A stretch of 64,000 bases of DNA from Sciurus carolinensis (GCF_902686445.1 NC_062218.1:19831515-19895514), one strand, 5' to 3'; shown: positions 45,657-58,186, numbered from the stretch's first letter. Notes: generated by a model not told the origin, from the sequence alone. Translations and numbers: made by a program.

Positions 45657-46102
45657 TGTTGTAATTCGGATTTGAGGTATATCTCTCAGTAGTTACTATA
45701 TTCATGCAGGAATTTTCAAAGGTAAAATGATTAAATTATGAGAGTCATAACAAATCAATGGATTAATCCATGTGCTGGGTTAGTAATTTGAATGAACTAG
45801 CTGGGTCAAAAGCTCAGGGAGTTGAGGCATGAGTGGAGAAAGTAGGTTACTGGGCGCATACCACTGGAATTTAAATTTTGTCCTTGGCCTCATCCATCTT
45901 TCTATTCCTGGGCCTCTGAACATCTTTCCTCTACCATGATTTTCCACCATGATGTTTTGCATGATGTTGTCAAACTCAGAACAATGGAGTTGACCAACCA
46001 TCGGCCAAACTTTTGAAATTGTGAACCAAAATAAACTTTTCTTTCTCTAAGTTGTTCTTGTCAAGTACTTTCATCAAAGTGACAAAAAGTTGACTAACAC
46101 AC
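45657..46102 (+). mobile_element. MaLR solo LTR
   Basis: Begins TGTTGTAATTCGGATTTG and ends AGTTGACTAACACA. Internal words: AAATTATGAGAGTCATAAC, GTGGAGAAAGTAGGTTACTGGG, TTCCACCATGATGTTTTGC and AACAATGGAGTTGACC. Same LTR group as 35989 and 56016. Confidence 0.83.
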
Positions 46103-46119
46103 CCTGACCAGTAGTATGT

Positions 46120-46200
46120 GGAAGAATGTATGGCATGATAGTTAAGAACCTGAGTCTCAAGAAGTTCTATTTAGTTCTGGTCTCTTGGTTTGCAAGGAGT
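46120..46200 (+). mobile_element. MIR SINE fragment
   Basis: TATGGCATGATAGTTAAGAACC and AGTTCTATTTAGTTCTGG resemble the MIR 5' end (AGCATAGTGGTTAAGAGC and the following box). Short and diverged. Confidence 0.5.
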
Positions 46201-47129
46201 GCAAAATTAGAATAGATCTGAGCAAGAAAACTTGGATGAGTGACCACATATGGAAATCTCAGTGGTCCCACTGACACTATATGTGACCAGTTTACAAAAG
46301 TCAACCCTTCCATAACCAAGAAAGCAAAGTCAATTACTTGTCCCACAACTCTCCTAGGGAGCCCACTCACCATCAGAAAACTGACCCAGCTATTACTTGA
46401 ACTTGTGAGTAAAAATAAAATGTAAGTGGAGTAGTGCTGAACTCTGGATGGATGTTTCTTATGCAGTATCATTGCAATGAATAATTGACTCATTCTTCTT
46501 GTCTTTATATCCTCTTTTCAATTTCAGTGAAACACTCAGACTTTGTAATCGTGGTGTTGTGAAGCACTCTAAATGTTTTCAAAGTCTGATGTGCTTTAAA
46601 TATGTTCAAGGCCTCATTTCATCTCAGAATTTATTTTCTTGTACATGGGTGTTAATTCCATTCTTCTTGGAATCCAAGTTTTTTCCTCCTAAAATTCCTT
46701 TTAGATTTTTCTGAGTATATTTTCAGCTAAGATTTTTGCAAAGATGGAAGAGGGATTGTTTTCCCATCAGTAAAATGTCTTCATTATTACATTCCATTGG
46801 CATATTAGCTGATTATACAATTGTATATTTGAGATAAAATGTTACTTCACTGTTGTATGTGCCAACATTTTTTTAAGAAATGGTTTAAGCTTATTCTGAC
46901 ACTTATTCTACTTAATTCAGTTAGGTTTATGATCTCTAGTGACTTTTGAAGTCTCTTTTTGACATATGATGAATATTTTGGGGACATTCTTTCTATTATT
47001 CTTTAGCTTGGTCATCAATTTGCCTTAACACTACCAATAATTTTTTGTCCCTATATTTTTTCTCTTATTTTTATCCCCATTTTTGTTCTTTTGATATTGT
47101 GTTTTTCTATTTTTTAATTTCCTATTGCT
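46201..47129. other. unique AT-rich sequence
   Basis: No confident feature. The T-rich part at 46860-47125 might be very old L1, but I could not match it. Confidence 0.35.
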
Positions 47130-47173
47130 AAAATGTGTCGGGGTACTGCAGACCCCCAGCCCTTCGGCGTGGC

Positions 47174-47184
47174 CAAGATGGCGC
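47174..47184 (+). promoter_or_regulatory. YY1-like motif in the LTR
   Basis: CCAAGATGGCG matches the YY1 core AAGATGGCG. Similar AAGATGGCG words near the 5' end are known from rodent class II LTRs. Confidence 0.65.
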
Positions 47185-47458
47185 CTGGCAAGGTGCCAAG
47201 GAAGTGCTGAGAACAAAACCAGGTACCTCCAGCAGACTAATACTCTCTGCCAACAAGTGTCGTTATTTGAGGAAGTTAATGTGATTGGTCATGGGTCCTC
47301 GTGGACACTGCATGATTGCTATATCCACACTATTGTGCTCCATTACTGTCCATGCTTTCCCCTCGTGATCTATAAGCTGATTGGTTGTTGTATGTAATGT
47401 AAGGCGCTTGCAAGAGCGGCCCGCGGCTGCTGGCCAGCCAGAAGAAGCAGACTGCGGA

Positions 47459-47464
47459 AAATAA
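47459..47464 (+). terminator. LTR polyadenylation signal
   Basis: AATAAA followed by GAACTTGCCC and a T/G-rich stretch; marks the end of the LTR R region. Confidence 0.7.
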
Positions 47465-47522
47465 AGAACTTGCCCTGATCCGGTTTCGTGTTTCTCTGCG
47501 GGCAGGGGACGCGATAAAAATG

Positions 47523-50360
47523 TTTATGTATGTTCATTTTTAAATCAACCTGCAATGTCTATTTACCTTGCTTTTATACTGTTAGAGTTTTTGGAATTGT
47601 TTTTATCTATCTTAGAATACTTTATATATTCTTTGTAAATTTCATACTGTATATATTCTTTCATCAACTATTATTCAATTTCTGTCCTTTTTTGTTGTTA
47701 GAACCTATTATATTACAAGAGCAATACAGAATCTCTTTGTAAATATTTTGTTTTAATCTATTTCTCCTGCCTCCAGGATCAATTTTTTCTTTTCTATATT
47801 CTTAGTTCTGTTTGTAAATTTTGGTATTTATTTTTGTGTTATTGTATGATATTACCTGTACAGTAGGAGATATGTTACGACAGACTATTACAGAAGATTT
47901 TCTCTGACCTTTTCAGTACCTCATTTCTGGTTAGAATGGGTCAAAGAGGCTTCTCACTGGGATGTGTAAGAAGAGTATAAGTGAGAAGGACAATCACATT
48001 CCACACTGAAACAATGGCAGTTCTCTTGGAATATAGGTGACATCTTGAGGACCACAGAATTGAGTAAGTCAGATACATTTGTTTTTGTTATCTTGGAGCA
48101 AGTACTCTCCTGCTCAATAAAGGAAGGGGAAATTGGGCAGAGCTGGTCAATCTATTCAACAGCTGTCATGTTAATCCTCTTATTTATGATCCTGATTAGT
48201 AACATTTTTCTCACATGTGTTCACACTAAGTGCTAAGTAGACCATTGCATGAAAAAGAATAAGCTTTAGTATGAAAAAGAAATAGCTCATATACCCGTTG
48301 TATCATGCTCTTCTGTAAGCTCTGATCTGCAATGTCGGTCATGATGATTACATCTGTCTTTCATCAATCCTATCCATCTAAGTCTGTCTATTGATGTTCA
48401 GCCTCTTTCCTCTGATCTGGGCCTTCTGGAAGAGTTTGTTCATATTTCAATGGCATTCTAAAGGAAAGAAGGAGAATGCAGATTGTCTTTCTACCATATT
48501 CTTTTAGATAATATTCCTGACAATCCTGGTTAATCTAGATTCTTATCTTACAACATTATTTTATATTTTTCACTGAATATAAGGGTCTTATTCTACATAA
48601 TTTATGACTAAAATTGTAAATAAGAAATGACCCTCCCCTTTTTAAAACTATTTCCCCTAATAATTTTGAGAATTTGCTCAATTAAAATAATATGATTAAA
48701 TTACTTTCTGTCTACCAGAAAATGTTTTGGTTCTGTGATTGAACTCTATTAGTGTGTTTCCTTTTGAAAAGGACCTCCAGAACAAGAGGTCAAGCATCTT
48801 TGTGCCCTTGCTGAACTTCCAGACACATAGCTGAACTTCTTGTTCTGCTACCTCTTTAAGGCATAAGATCAACACATAGTAACACACTGGGAGACTGAGT
48901 GGAAAACCATCCACACTTGGTTGTGATCACCTCTGGCTCTACCTCCAACACACACACAGGGCAATTTGTTCATCTAACACTTGATTGTACAGGAAAATTC
49001 TGATAGTTCACCTTAAATACAATTGAAATAATTCTCTGTGTGAGACTAGAGCAACTAATGTGTGCTTACCTATACAGAACTAACCCATCATTCTGAGTGT
49101 CCTGGCACACAGGATGGATGGAGTCTTGAATCTTGCCCTAGAAGAAACACTGAAAGTTGATGAAGTATAATAACATACATAGAACTCATGATCATCTCTC
49201 TTCTCAACTCCATCATAAAAGTCAAGAGTCACAAGGATAACCTTATTTTTGATAAATTCTGAAACAACAACAAAAACAAAAAAACCAGAAAAATTCCAAA
49301 ATAAAGGAGAAATGTCCTTGAAGCCATTTTCAGAAGTATAAACATTTGAAAACAAACTTTAAAAATCAGTTTTAGTACTATTCTTAGATTTTTAAAATCT
49401 TACATCAATTACCAGAATATGATGTTATGCAACAGTCTCATAGATTTTTTAAAATTCTGAATTAAAAATTAGTAATCCAAGTAACTGGAAGGGATAGACT
49501 AGCTCCCATAACTCCTGAAATGCAGCAACTTCCCCAATAAAGGATTTTTTAAAAGAAGTGCACTATCATAGAAATTAACCCAAAAAATCAAATTCCAAAA
49601 AGGATTGGGAAAAAAACACAGAGGATATTACATGGTAGCATGAGAAAAATTTCCAAAGTTGTATGAATATGGAAGGTTTTAAGTAGTAAGTACCTGCTAT
49701 GAGTCAGATGAAATGAAGGAGTGTGGCTAGGCAACACCAGACAAAATTTTTAAAAAATAAAGATAAAATTTCCTGAAATAATGAAGAAATTAAACTACTT
49801 ACCAACAAATCAACCTGAATTAGACTGCCATTCAAATCATTAAATGCTTGAATGAGTTAAAATAATGATGCAACATCTTCAAACATATGAAGGAACATAA
49901 CTTGCATTTAGTCAGAATATTAATCAAATATGGGAAAGGAAAAAATTTTTGCTCTTGATGAATTAGGAAAATTTATACCTGCTCTGCTTTCCTGAAAAAT
50001 TACTAGAGGATACTTACAGAAAAATAAGAGAGTAGACCAAGAAGATGCCAGTGTATCTGGAAATAGTGTAAACAACCCAGTAAACCAGTCAAAGAAAGCC
50101 CGAGAATAACAACTCCACTGAGACCTTAAGGAAGAGGATTTATGTTTCAGTAGGGAGGTTGCCAGGAATAAAGGAACTCTTTAAAATAGAGTATTACTAA
50201 AAGTTTGGTTCATTTGAAGATATGAAAAGATATGAACAAAATATAGGAATAATAAAACAGGCAATCAGAAAATTTTCATACACAAGAGGTATGGTCCAAA
50301 TACAAAAAACTAGGCCCAAATTAGGACATGAATTTAGTGTACTATAAAGAAATAAATTAG
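47523..50360. other. unique AT-rich sequence
   Basis: No recognised gene or interspersed repeat. Short open frames (for example 48045-48236 and 49080-49355) show no known domain. Confidence 0.4.
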
Positions 50361-50480
50361 GACTGGGGTTGTGGCTCAGTGGTAGAGCACTCATTCGCCT
50401 AGCATGTGGCACTGGGCACTGGGTTCAAATCTCAGTGCCACATATAAATAAATAAAATGAAGATCCATCAACAACTTAAA
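50361..50480 (+). mobile_element. ID SINE
   Basis: GACTGGGGTTGTGGCTCAGTGG, AGAGCACTC, TCGCCTAGCATGTGG, then CACTGGGCACTGGGTTCAAAT (the GGGCACT word is duplicated), and an AAATAAATAAAATG tail. Close to consensus. Confidence 0.94.
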
Positions 50481-50589
50481 AAATATAAAAAAAGAAATAA
50501 ATTAATATGCATGTAGGTCAAAATGGAGCCAATAAGAACATGCAAAACATTTTAGAATTATGGAAAATAAGATACATTCCTTCTCAAAA

Positions 50590-50996
50590 CTATATTACTC
50601 AGCCATAAAGAATGATAAAATTATGGCATTTGCAGGCAAATGGATGAAACTGGAGAATATCATGCTAAGTGAGATAAGCCAATCTCAAAAAACCAAAGGA
50701 AGAATGATATCGCTAATAAGTGGATGATGACACATAATGGGGGGTGGGAAGGGTTAGTGTTGGGGTTGGAGTTGGGTTTAGGGAGGGGGGCAGGAATGGA
50801 GGAAGGAAGGACTGTATAGATGGAGGGGAGGGGTGGGAGGGGTGGGGGGGAAGGGAAAAAAATGGCAGAATGAATCAAACAACATTACCCTATGTAAATT
50901 TATGATTACACAAATGGTATGCCTTTATGCCATGTACAGACAGAGAAACAACATGTATCCCATTTGTTTACAATAAAAAAAAAGAAAAAAAAAAAA
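50590..50996 (+). mobile_element. L1 3' end, strongly 5'-truncated
   Basis: It starts in the ORF2 C-terminus (YYSAIKNDKIMAFAGKW equivalent, to the ORF2 stop near 50723), then a 3' UTR with a degenerate telomere-like array (50751-50785), a G-rich tract (GGGAGGGGTGGGGGGGAAGGG), the conserved words TTTATGATTACACAAATGG and ACAACATGTATCCC, and an A-rich tail. About 0.4 kb in all. Confidence 0.94.
50751..50785 (+). repeat. telomere-like array in the L1 3' UTR, degraded
   Basis: GGTTAGTGTTGGGGTTGG, AGTTGGGTTTAGGG. More decayed (TTGGGG-type units) than at 61724. Confidence 0.85.
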
Positions 50997-51069
50997 CTAA
51001 ATTAAAAATAAAAGAAAAAAACTGCATGAGAACATATAAGCCTAGTTTTTTAATATGGTTGAATACTAG

Positions 51070-51260
51070 TTACATATGTTTATTTAGATTTATTTAAGTA
51101 ACCTGAAGTAAAATTTAAAATTCAACTCTATAATCTTACTAACCACATTTCAAAATTCTCAGTAGCTACATGGCGTTAGTGGTTAACATACCAGACATTT
51201 CACAAACAGTATTTTTATCAGCACATAAATACCTATTGAACAATGCTGACATGGGAGTTT
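51070..51260. mobile_element. hAT-Charlie-type DNA transposon relic
   Basis: AAAATTTAAAATTCAACTC, CTAACCACATTTCAAAATTCTC, AGTAGCTACATGGCGTTAGTGG and CATACCAGACATTTCAC follow a common mammalian hAT element (CTAGCCACATTTCAAGTGCTC, AATAGCCACATGTGGCTAGTGG). Non-coding. Confidence 0.6.
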
Positions 51261-51312
51261 ATTTCAATTAAACAAAAAAATTAAATGCAAGTTAATTCTC
51301 TATATTGTAGGT

Positions 51313-51685
51313 ATATTTCTCAGTCACTTTGGGCTGCTGTACCATAGACTGGGTGGCTTAGGTAACAGTTTATTTCTCATTTCTCACAGTTCTGCAGTCA
51401 GGGAAATGAAAGCTCTAGAGACCTTAGACTCAGTGTCTTCCTGGTTTGTAGACAAGTACCTTCTCATTATATTCTCACATGGCCTTTTCCTGGTTTGTGC
51501 CTGAGAAGAGAGATGAGGGAGAGCACTCTGCTGAAAAGCTAGCAATCCTGTTATAAGGGCTCCACCATCAAGATTTCTTGAAGACTTTACTTTCCAAAGA
51601 TCCTACCTGCAAATGCCATCACATTGGGGATTAGAATTTCGACATTTGATTTTTTTGGAGAAAGCAAGAATTCAGTCCCTAAAGT
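51313..51685 (-). mobile_element. MaLR/MLT-type solo LTR
   Basis: Plus strand: CACTTTGGGCTGCTGTACC, GACTGGGTGGCTTAGG, CTCACAGTTCTGCAGTC, TTATAAGGGCTCCACCATC, CTACCTGCAAATGCCATCAC and GGGGATTAGAATTTCGAC, the reverse complement of a MaLR LTR. Confidence 0.83.
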
Positions 51686-53175
51686 ACACAGTAAAATGTG
51701 GTGATAATAATCAAAACTTTATCTTATTGAATTATTACTTGTAACATGCTGTCATATAGCAATCTCTTTACATCTAGATCCATATTCACATTCTTTGGTA
51801 AAACAACATTCTAGTAGGTTGTTTCACTAACCCCTTCATTAGTTTTATCAAGCTAAAACAAAATCTATAATCTTCTCTTCATAAGGTGTTGTCAATCCCG
51901 AACTTTTCAAAGTTAGCTTGGAGTCATCTTCCCTCTAGATGTGATGTTTAAAAGTGGGTCCTATTGCTGGGGCCTTAATACCAGTGTCCTGTTCTCTTCC
52001 TATTAGACTTTGTTCATTTATTTCATTCTTCCTCAGCTCTTAGAATATCGATGAGATTCAGGCAGTCTGGAGTGAATAATCTTCACCGCTTCCTTTGACA
52101 AACAAGTTTAAGAGACAATTCATGTCGTTCCAAAATTAAAGATTAAAGCAGTTATCCTAAATCACCCTTAGAAAAGTCTGTCTTCCATCTCTCCCATATT
52201 AAGCCAGCTTTTGGTCTTCCTTAGCTAATTTTTTTTTCTATAAAAGTAAACTGGTTAGGACTATTTTCATGATAAAAGTGTTTGCAGGTTCATTACCATG
52301 TGCTTAAAGCTTATAAAGACTGTTCTGCCATCCATTCCAATTTTGAACACTAGAGTCTTTGTTTTACTTCATGTGCCTTCAACCTGCTGCTTATTTCATC
52401 TTCTAGGGAATGCCATTTACTTCTCAATATGTGAATCCAGCAATATTCTCCAAAGCCTTACCAAGAAAATAAAAAGGACATGTTTTTTCACTATAAACTT
52501 ATGTATAGATCATGATAGCATAGATAATTAAATAACCCACAATTGTTACCCAAGCTGGGGTGTGCATTTACAATTAAAGGTATCCATACTAATTTCATTT
52601 GCCCCAAGAATCTAGACAAATGCCTGAAAATTCTGTGATTTTTCAGAAAGTGTCCACTGACAGAGCAAAGTAATTCTTGTGACAACTGCTGGGGGGCAAT
52701 AATTGTTTCCATTGTCCTCATATTCTTCCATGTATGTGTTCAATAATGTATAGTAGCACACATTGTGGGCACCTCCCAACAGGTCTACAGCATATCAAAT
52801 ACAGAAACTATATGTTACATGTTCATGTGATTGCAACTGGCACAGTGCAAAATGAATGTTATGAAGAGAATTTTAAAATCTACTTCAAAAAATAGGGAAA
52901 ATATTAGAAACAAGCCAATAAAGAAAACTTTCGGGCTCAAATATCTGAGGACATTATTTATTAGAAAGTTTTATTTCTCATTTGTCTTTTATTGTCTAGA
53001 AATATAGTTACTTGCTTTTCAATGATTATCAGGACACTTAGAGAATCCATGTTATTTAATGACCATGAAATCAACTTAACTGCCTTGATTGTTTCTCAAA
53101 ATACACACTGAAAAATAAATGAATGAGGCAAATTATGTGATGAGAATCACATGATTCAGTTACAATTCATGTGAT
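51686..53175. other. unique AT-rich sequence
   Basis: No recognised gene or repeat. Confidence 0.4.
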
Positions 53176-53300
53176 TTAAAACCTAATATTCACTAAGCAC
53201 CCACTATGGGCAAAACACTCTGCCTGACCTTATATTCCAGATCAGGAAAGTACCTTGATGCCAGTTCCATCCTACTCTACTGTGTTCTCTTCAAAGAATT
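53176..53300 (-). mobile_element. MIR/L2-type relic
   Basis: AATATTCACTAAGCACCCAC, TATGGGCAAAACACTCTGCC resembles the antisense MIR end (TTTATTGAGCGCCTACTATGTGCC, AGGCACTGTGC). Confidence 0.45.
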
Positions 53301-54925
53301 TCATGAGGCTATGTAGACCATCTCTAATGAGAAAGATCAAATAAATGTTTTCTTCTGCTCAATTATTCATTTTTTATACTGATCTAGCACAGAAATCAAA
53401 TAGTTAGACTCTGTGTGTGCTCTGCATCTTAGACAGATCCCTACTCTTTCCAGTATCAGAATGTATAAATTTAGCTCACTTTTAAATTTTTAAAAGAACT
53501 AATATAATCTTGTTTTGTAACCTCTGGTGGGGCCTTAATCACAAATTCTATGATTTCTTACTCAATCTTATACTGATCTCGTGTACTGGATCAATTTTAT
53601 ACTGATCTAACATGACTAGGGCAAGGTCATGTAAATATTTTTAGATGTAATGGAATAAAGATGGGAAAAAATGAAGATAATGTCAATGTATTAAATTCAT
53701 AGAACAAATTTAATGATGAATGCTTTAAACTCATGGCAGCAGGGATGATTCAGGAATAAGCGATTTTAGAATTTATCCAGAAATGGAAACAAGCAACCCC
53801 TGTCCTCTTTCCTCCTTCCCCTCAACCTGCCATGATAACACAAAGAGGAAAGAGAAAACAATCTAAAAATTTAGATCTTTTGGAGCTGAAGGAATCAGGT
53901 TTATTTTAACTGATAAGTATTCTGATAATGGTGGAGATTATAACTATTTTTTGTTGTTTCTTATTGTCTATGCTTATTACCATTGTTTATGTTTATCACC
54001 ATTTCTCTCCTTTAATCTTAAGGACTGAGGAAGAAAACAAAACAAAACCAAAAAAAATAAGCTAGCTATGGTGTCCCCTTTTGTCTCCAAGGTAAGGAAA
54101 GTGCCCAGATGTTAGGAGATTGTCAGGGGATTTGCACTAGTTCTAACTTGAATTTGCAAAGTAAGAATTTTATGCTTCCCTCTGTGTTAATCATCCTAAT
54201 TTCAGGGTGTTAATAAATCAGCTTAGTTGTAATAAATCTTCTTAAAATATATCCCCTTTCCACTATTAAAACATAATTCTGTATCAATATTAATAGTGAT
54301 TTGTACTTTTGTTAAAACCACATTTTACAGAAACCAGCTTTATATGAAAAAAAAAATCTAATGCAGGGAGAAATTAGGAGTTCAGCATTTAATGATGCAG
54401 TATCAGGGCTTATTAATGTGAAAAAGTTTGGTCAAGTTAAACAAGACATACTTAACCTCTAAATAAATGGCTCATTAGACCACATACTGGGGCTCAGAAG
54501 TGCAGTGGGGAAATTAAAATACACTGTCATGTAAAGTCTATCTTACCAGTTATCTCACTGTGTCTTGTGATTTAGTTTAGGATGTCAAAAATCTCACAGC
54601 AAGAGCCTTCCTATAAGAAATAATGACTATCAAACCCGATTTTCTACAATTATAGGAAATACTGGAAACCAAAGATATATAGCTGAGCATGTCTAAAAAT
54701 CATTGAGACATCCCATTTATGTAAAGTCATTCATGACATGATCTTTAAACTGAGTTAGCATGTCTTGATTGCATTCATGCCACTGTGATACCTCTTTGTT
54801 CCCGTTAGACCAACGAACAAAACAAAGCCAAAACAAACTATTATAGCTAGGGACAGTGGCCTTGGAAATTTAGTCTGTGAATTGAATCTTTGCTGGAATT
54901 TTTAGCTCTGTAACTTTTCATAAAT
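53301..54925. other. unique AT-rich sequence
   Basis: No recognised gene or repeat. The word TTATACTGATCT occurs three times (about 53375, 53570, 53597). Confidence 0.4.
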
Positions 54926-55510
54926 TCTCACGCCTTCCACAGTGATCACAGCTCATATACACCATCGTCATCAACATCCCTAATAGGCTGATTGTCGCAC
55001 ACAGCGTTTGTGCCCTCTATCCCGTGCTTTTGATCCAGCACATATTTCAGCTCCATCTGTGGCAGAGAGCTCCAGGGTCTACCTAATGTCTCACCTTATT
55101 TGATGGCCAAGATTCTCAGCTCTTCTCCCTGTATCTTGATTTAAGGAGGAAGTTTGTTCAGAAGACCCAAGGAATGGATTTCTGTTCATCCCCTGGTACA
55201 ACCCCACCTCTTCTGCTGTGGAGGTCCAATGGTGAACATTCTTCCTGCATCCTCACAGGGCTCATGCAGGGAATGATCCTAGTCGCCAATAGTTTAAAAA
55301 TACGACCATGATAATTGCCTTCTCATCACTGCACGCCTTCACCCTGCCCCTGCTTCGGCATATTCTTGGTTTTTACTAATGTTCTGTCCTTATCTAAGCA
55401 GTTGACCAAAGTTTCATCTGTGGACTCGTACTAGAAAGCTGCTTCTTATCATTACTCTCCTCATCAACTTCAGTGCCATCATCCGTATTGGTCATCAAGA
55501 GAATTATTTG
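54926..55510. other. unique, less AT-rich segment
   Basis: This stretch has visibly more G+C and retains CpGs (GTCGCACACAGCG, CCCGTGC, CCTAGTCGCC). I see no long open frame on either strand, no repeat likeness and no splice-flanked exon. It could be a conserved element, an old pseudogene of a non-coding transcript, or plain unique DNA. Confidence 0.3.
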
Positions 55511-56015
55511 AGGTTTATTTCCATGTTTCCAACACATGAGAGGAAAATTGTGATTTTTCTTATTTAAATAGATTTTAGTGATATATATTTATCTGACATA
55601 CTGGAATGTGAAATGAGAAAATAAGACCATTTTAAGTGATGCATAGTCCCTTTGTGATTACTTAGGTTGCTGTTCAATTTGAATAATGGAGATTTCACAA
55701 TGACTTGATGAATTATTTTCATACTCTTTTCCTTTCCTTAACTTAATCTTATTGTAATGATGAAGAATATCAAGTGGTTTCTACCAAAGTGTTTTTAAAA
55801 GCATGGAAATAAGGAAACAATACTCAAAACACTATATTACTTTGGGATCCCATATTTTGATGAGAATTTGACCTGATAATTTTTATCTACTCATCTATAA
55901 GCAGCTTAGAGTAATGAGTTTTATTTATATATTAGAAGATAAAACTATATGTTATAAAGTTTCATAGTCCTTGAAATATTTATTATCCCAGTCATTTGTT
56001 CCCCAGGATCACTGC

Positions 56016-56489
56016 TGTTATGGTTTGGAAAAGTAATGTCCCCGAAAGACTCCTGTATTGAAGTCTTGGTCCCAACTGCAGCAATGCTCAGCAATAGGAC
56101 ATTTGGGAAGTGATTGGATGATAAGGGTTCTGAATTTCATCAGAGGATTAACCCATTTAAAGCTGAATGGACTACCAGAAGGTAGTAGCAACTGTATGCA
56201 GCTGGGAGGACATGGTTGTAAGAAGTAGGTCACTGGGGCATACACTTGAGGACTCTTTCTTTCTTTCCCTTTCTCTCTGTCTTTGTCTCTCTTTCTCCCC
56301 CTCTCTCTTTCCTTCCCAGTTAGTGTGATCTGAGTAGCATTTCTCCACCATACTCTTCTGCCATGATGTTCTGCTTTACCTCAGCTCCAAAGCAATGGAG
56401 CCAGCTGACCACAAATCAGACGCCAAATCTTTCCTCCCACACATGGTATCATATATTTTAGTCGCAGCAATGAAAAATTGATGAATGCA
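56016..56489 (+). mobile_element. MaLR solo LTR
   Basis: Starts TGTTATGGTTTGGAAAAG and ends TTGATGAATGCA. Internal words: GACATTTGGGAAGTGATTGG, AGGTCACTGGGGCATAC, a CT-rich tract (56257-56318), TGCCATGATGTTCTGC and AAGCAATGGAGCCAGC. The start and the ATGATGTTCTGC block are diagnostic. Flanks ACTGC and ACTCT are at best a decayed duplication. Confidence 0.88.
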
Positions 56490-56560
56490 ACTCTATTTCA
56501 TCTGCTCAGAATATGGTGACCTTTATTTTTATACTTTTTGTTTTAAAACATGTTATCAAC

Positions 56561-56698
56561 CATATATATATGTATATATATATATCAACATGTATGTATA
56601 TATGTATACATGTATGTATATACAATCATGTACATACATGTATGAATATGCACACATATGTATACATGTATGTATTTTCACACGTATGTATATAAAAT
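56561..56698. repeat. (TATG/TACA)n microsatellite
   Basis: About 140 bp of imperfect TATA/TATG/CATG units. Tyrosine- and isoleucine-rich frames here are artefacts. Confidence 0.95.
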
Positions 56699-57654
56699 TA
56701 GACACACATCTGTATATAAATTACACTTATGTTCAGTAAAGAGGGACAGTACATTTTTACAGGGATTTGCTACATTTTAAAAAAATAATCAAGGCTTTAT
56801 AAATTTAGTCATATTCTAGTTGAGATTTATTATAGAAAAATAAAGAGCAGAATCACATCATATTAATTGCTCAAAGATATTTCAAATTTTTACATATAAC
56901 AAAAATTTTGGTGTATAAAAAGAACACATATCCAATACTAAAAATTAAATGTAAAGAACATGAATCACTTAGAGCATTCTTGCTATGTGTTGAATAATTA
57001 CTCACATAAGGTAGCCTTTCTATGCCAAGAAGTAATTCAGTTCTGTGTATCAAAGATAGCACAGATAGAATCACTTCATTTTAGGTCATAAGATTTTAGG
57101 AAAAGAAATTCCAATAAATAGTTGCAAGTGCTTTTTGCGAATTTTCTATTAAACTATGTGTTAAAAAAATAAAATAAAAATATACCACCTGGTCACAATC
57201 ATGAAAATTTCATAAAGATATTGCATTACAAGCAGATCTTTAAAAATAAGAAGACAGTTCCAAATGGAGGTTTTTGAGGAGATAATTCCAAATAACACTA
57301 ATCCATGGACAGGAGATATGCAAGAGAACAAAGAAGCATCATGACTAAGGTATTGAAGAATTTGGTAGGATATTATGTGAAAATCTAGAAAGATCAATTG
57401 GGTCAGCTTTTCATAGATACTATAATTCACACATACATATTTGAAATTCATTCTGCATTTAGTAAGGAAGTTAGTGAAAGATTTTAGTAGGTGTCTCCCG
57501 CTTTATTTAAGATCTCACTTTTGATTTTTCAGTGACTTCTCAACCATTCATTTTTCTATTGTTGTTCCTTTTTTCAACTAAACTTTTTCCTGTGGAAATA
57601 ATCTCTTATAGCACCACAGTTATAGTCCATGTTAGTGCTTTTGTGCTTTTGTTT
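56699..57654. other. unique AT-rich sequence
   Basis: No recognised gene or repeat. Confidence 0.4.
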
Positions 57655-57985
57655 CTAAATACCAGAGACTGGGTAATATATAAAGAACAGAAATTTATTT
57701 TCTCAGATATCTAGAGGCTTGTAAATTCAAAATCAAGTTGTCAGTTGTCAGTTGTCTCTTGAAGGTTGCTCAGTGTCTGCAACATGGCAACTTGTTGTTC
57801 AATCAGCCAGTTGAGGAAAAGACTATGTTCTCAGATGGTGGAAGAAAATTAACAGTGTAAAGGGTTGAATTTTCTTTGTTAAACCCATTTATGAAACACC
57901 AAATCACATGCATGAGGTGATATCTCTTAATGTTGTCGCATTAGAAACTAAGTTTCCCTATGAATTTTCAAACCAATGGTCTGTA
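57655..57985 (-). mobile_element. MaLR LTR, diverged
   Basis: Plus strand: AAATACCAGAGACTGGGTAATATATAAAG is the mirror of the MaLR LTR end, followed by GATGGTGGAAG, ACCCATTTATGAAACACC and GAGGTGATATCTCTTAATG. The 5' end of the LTR is not clear. Confidence 0.7.
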
Positions 57986-58181
57986 TGCAGATGATGGTGT
58001 AATATTAACACTTCCTGCAGTAATTTTACCTGCAGGCAGACAATCTATCTCCATACTTAATATATTTCCACAAAAATCAGAAAAGTTCTAATAAATTTAT
58101 TCAAAACTCTCCCTTTGACTTTACCGCTAAATTGCTTTATCAATGATATTTTCAATTTCGAAAGCTCCCATCAACCCTCCC

Positions 58182-58186
<5 letters not shown>

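Larger units (their letters stand above)
47136..47516 (+). mobile_element. ERVK-like (class II) solo LTR, CpG-rich
   Basis: A 381-bp, G+C- and CpG-rich block in AT-rich DNA, beginning TGTCGGGGTACTGCAGAC. AAAATG flanks it at 47130-47135 and 47517-47522, a 6-bp duplication as expected for class II ERVs. In order: a YY1-like CCAAGATGGCG (47174-47184), GATTGGTC and GATTGGTT (inverted CCAAT boxes), and an AATAAA signal (47459-47464) with U5-like TGTTTCTCTGCGGG. The 3' end reads GCGATA and lacks the usual CA, so the end has mutated or the boundary is off by a few bases. Class is assigned by IAP-like layout, not by a database match. No interior remains. Confidence 0.82.

Noticed and set aside
56485..56739. 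Tyrosine- and cysteine-rich frames of up to 84 codons
   Set aside because: Translation of the TATG/TACA microsatellite. The frames at 14907-15204 have the same origin.
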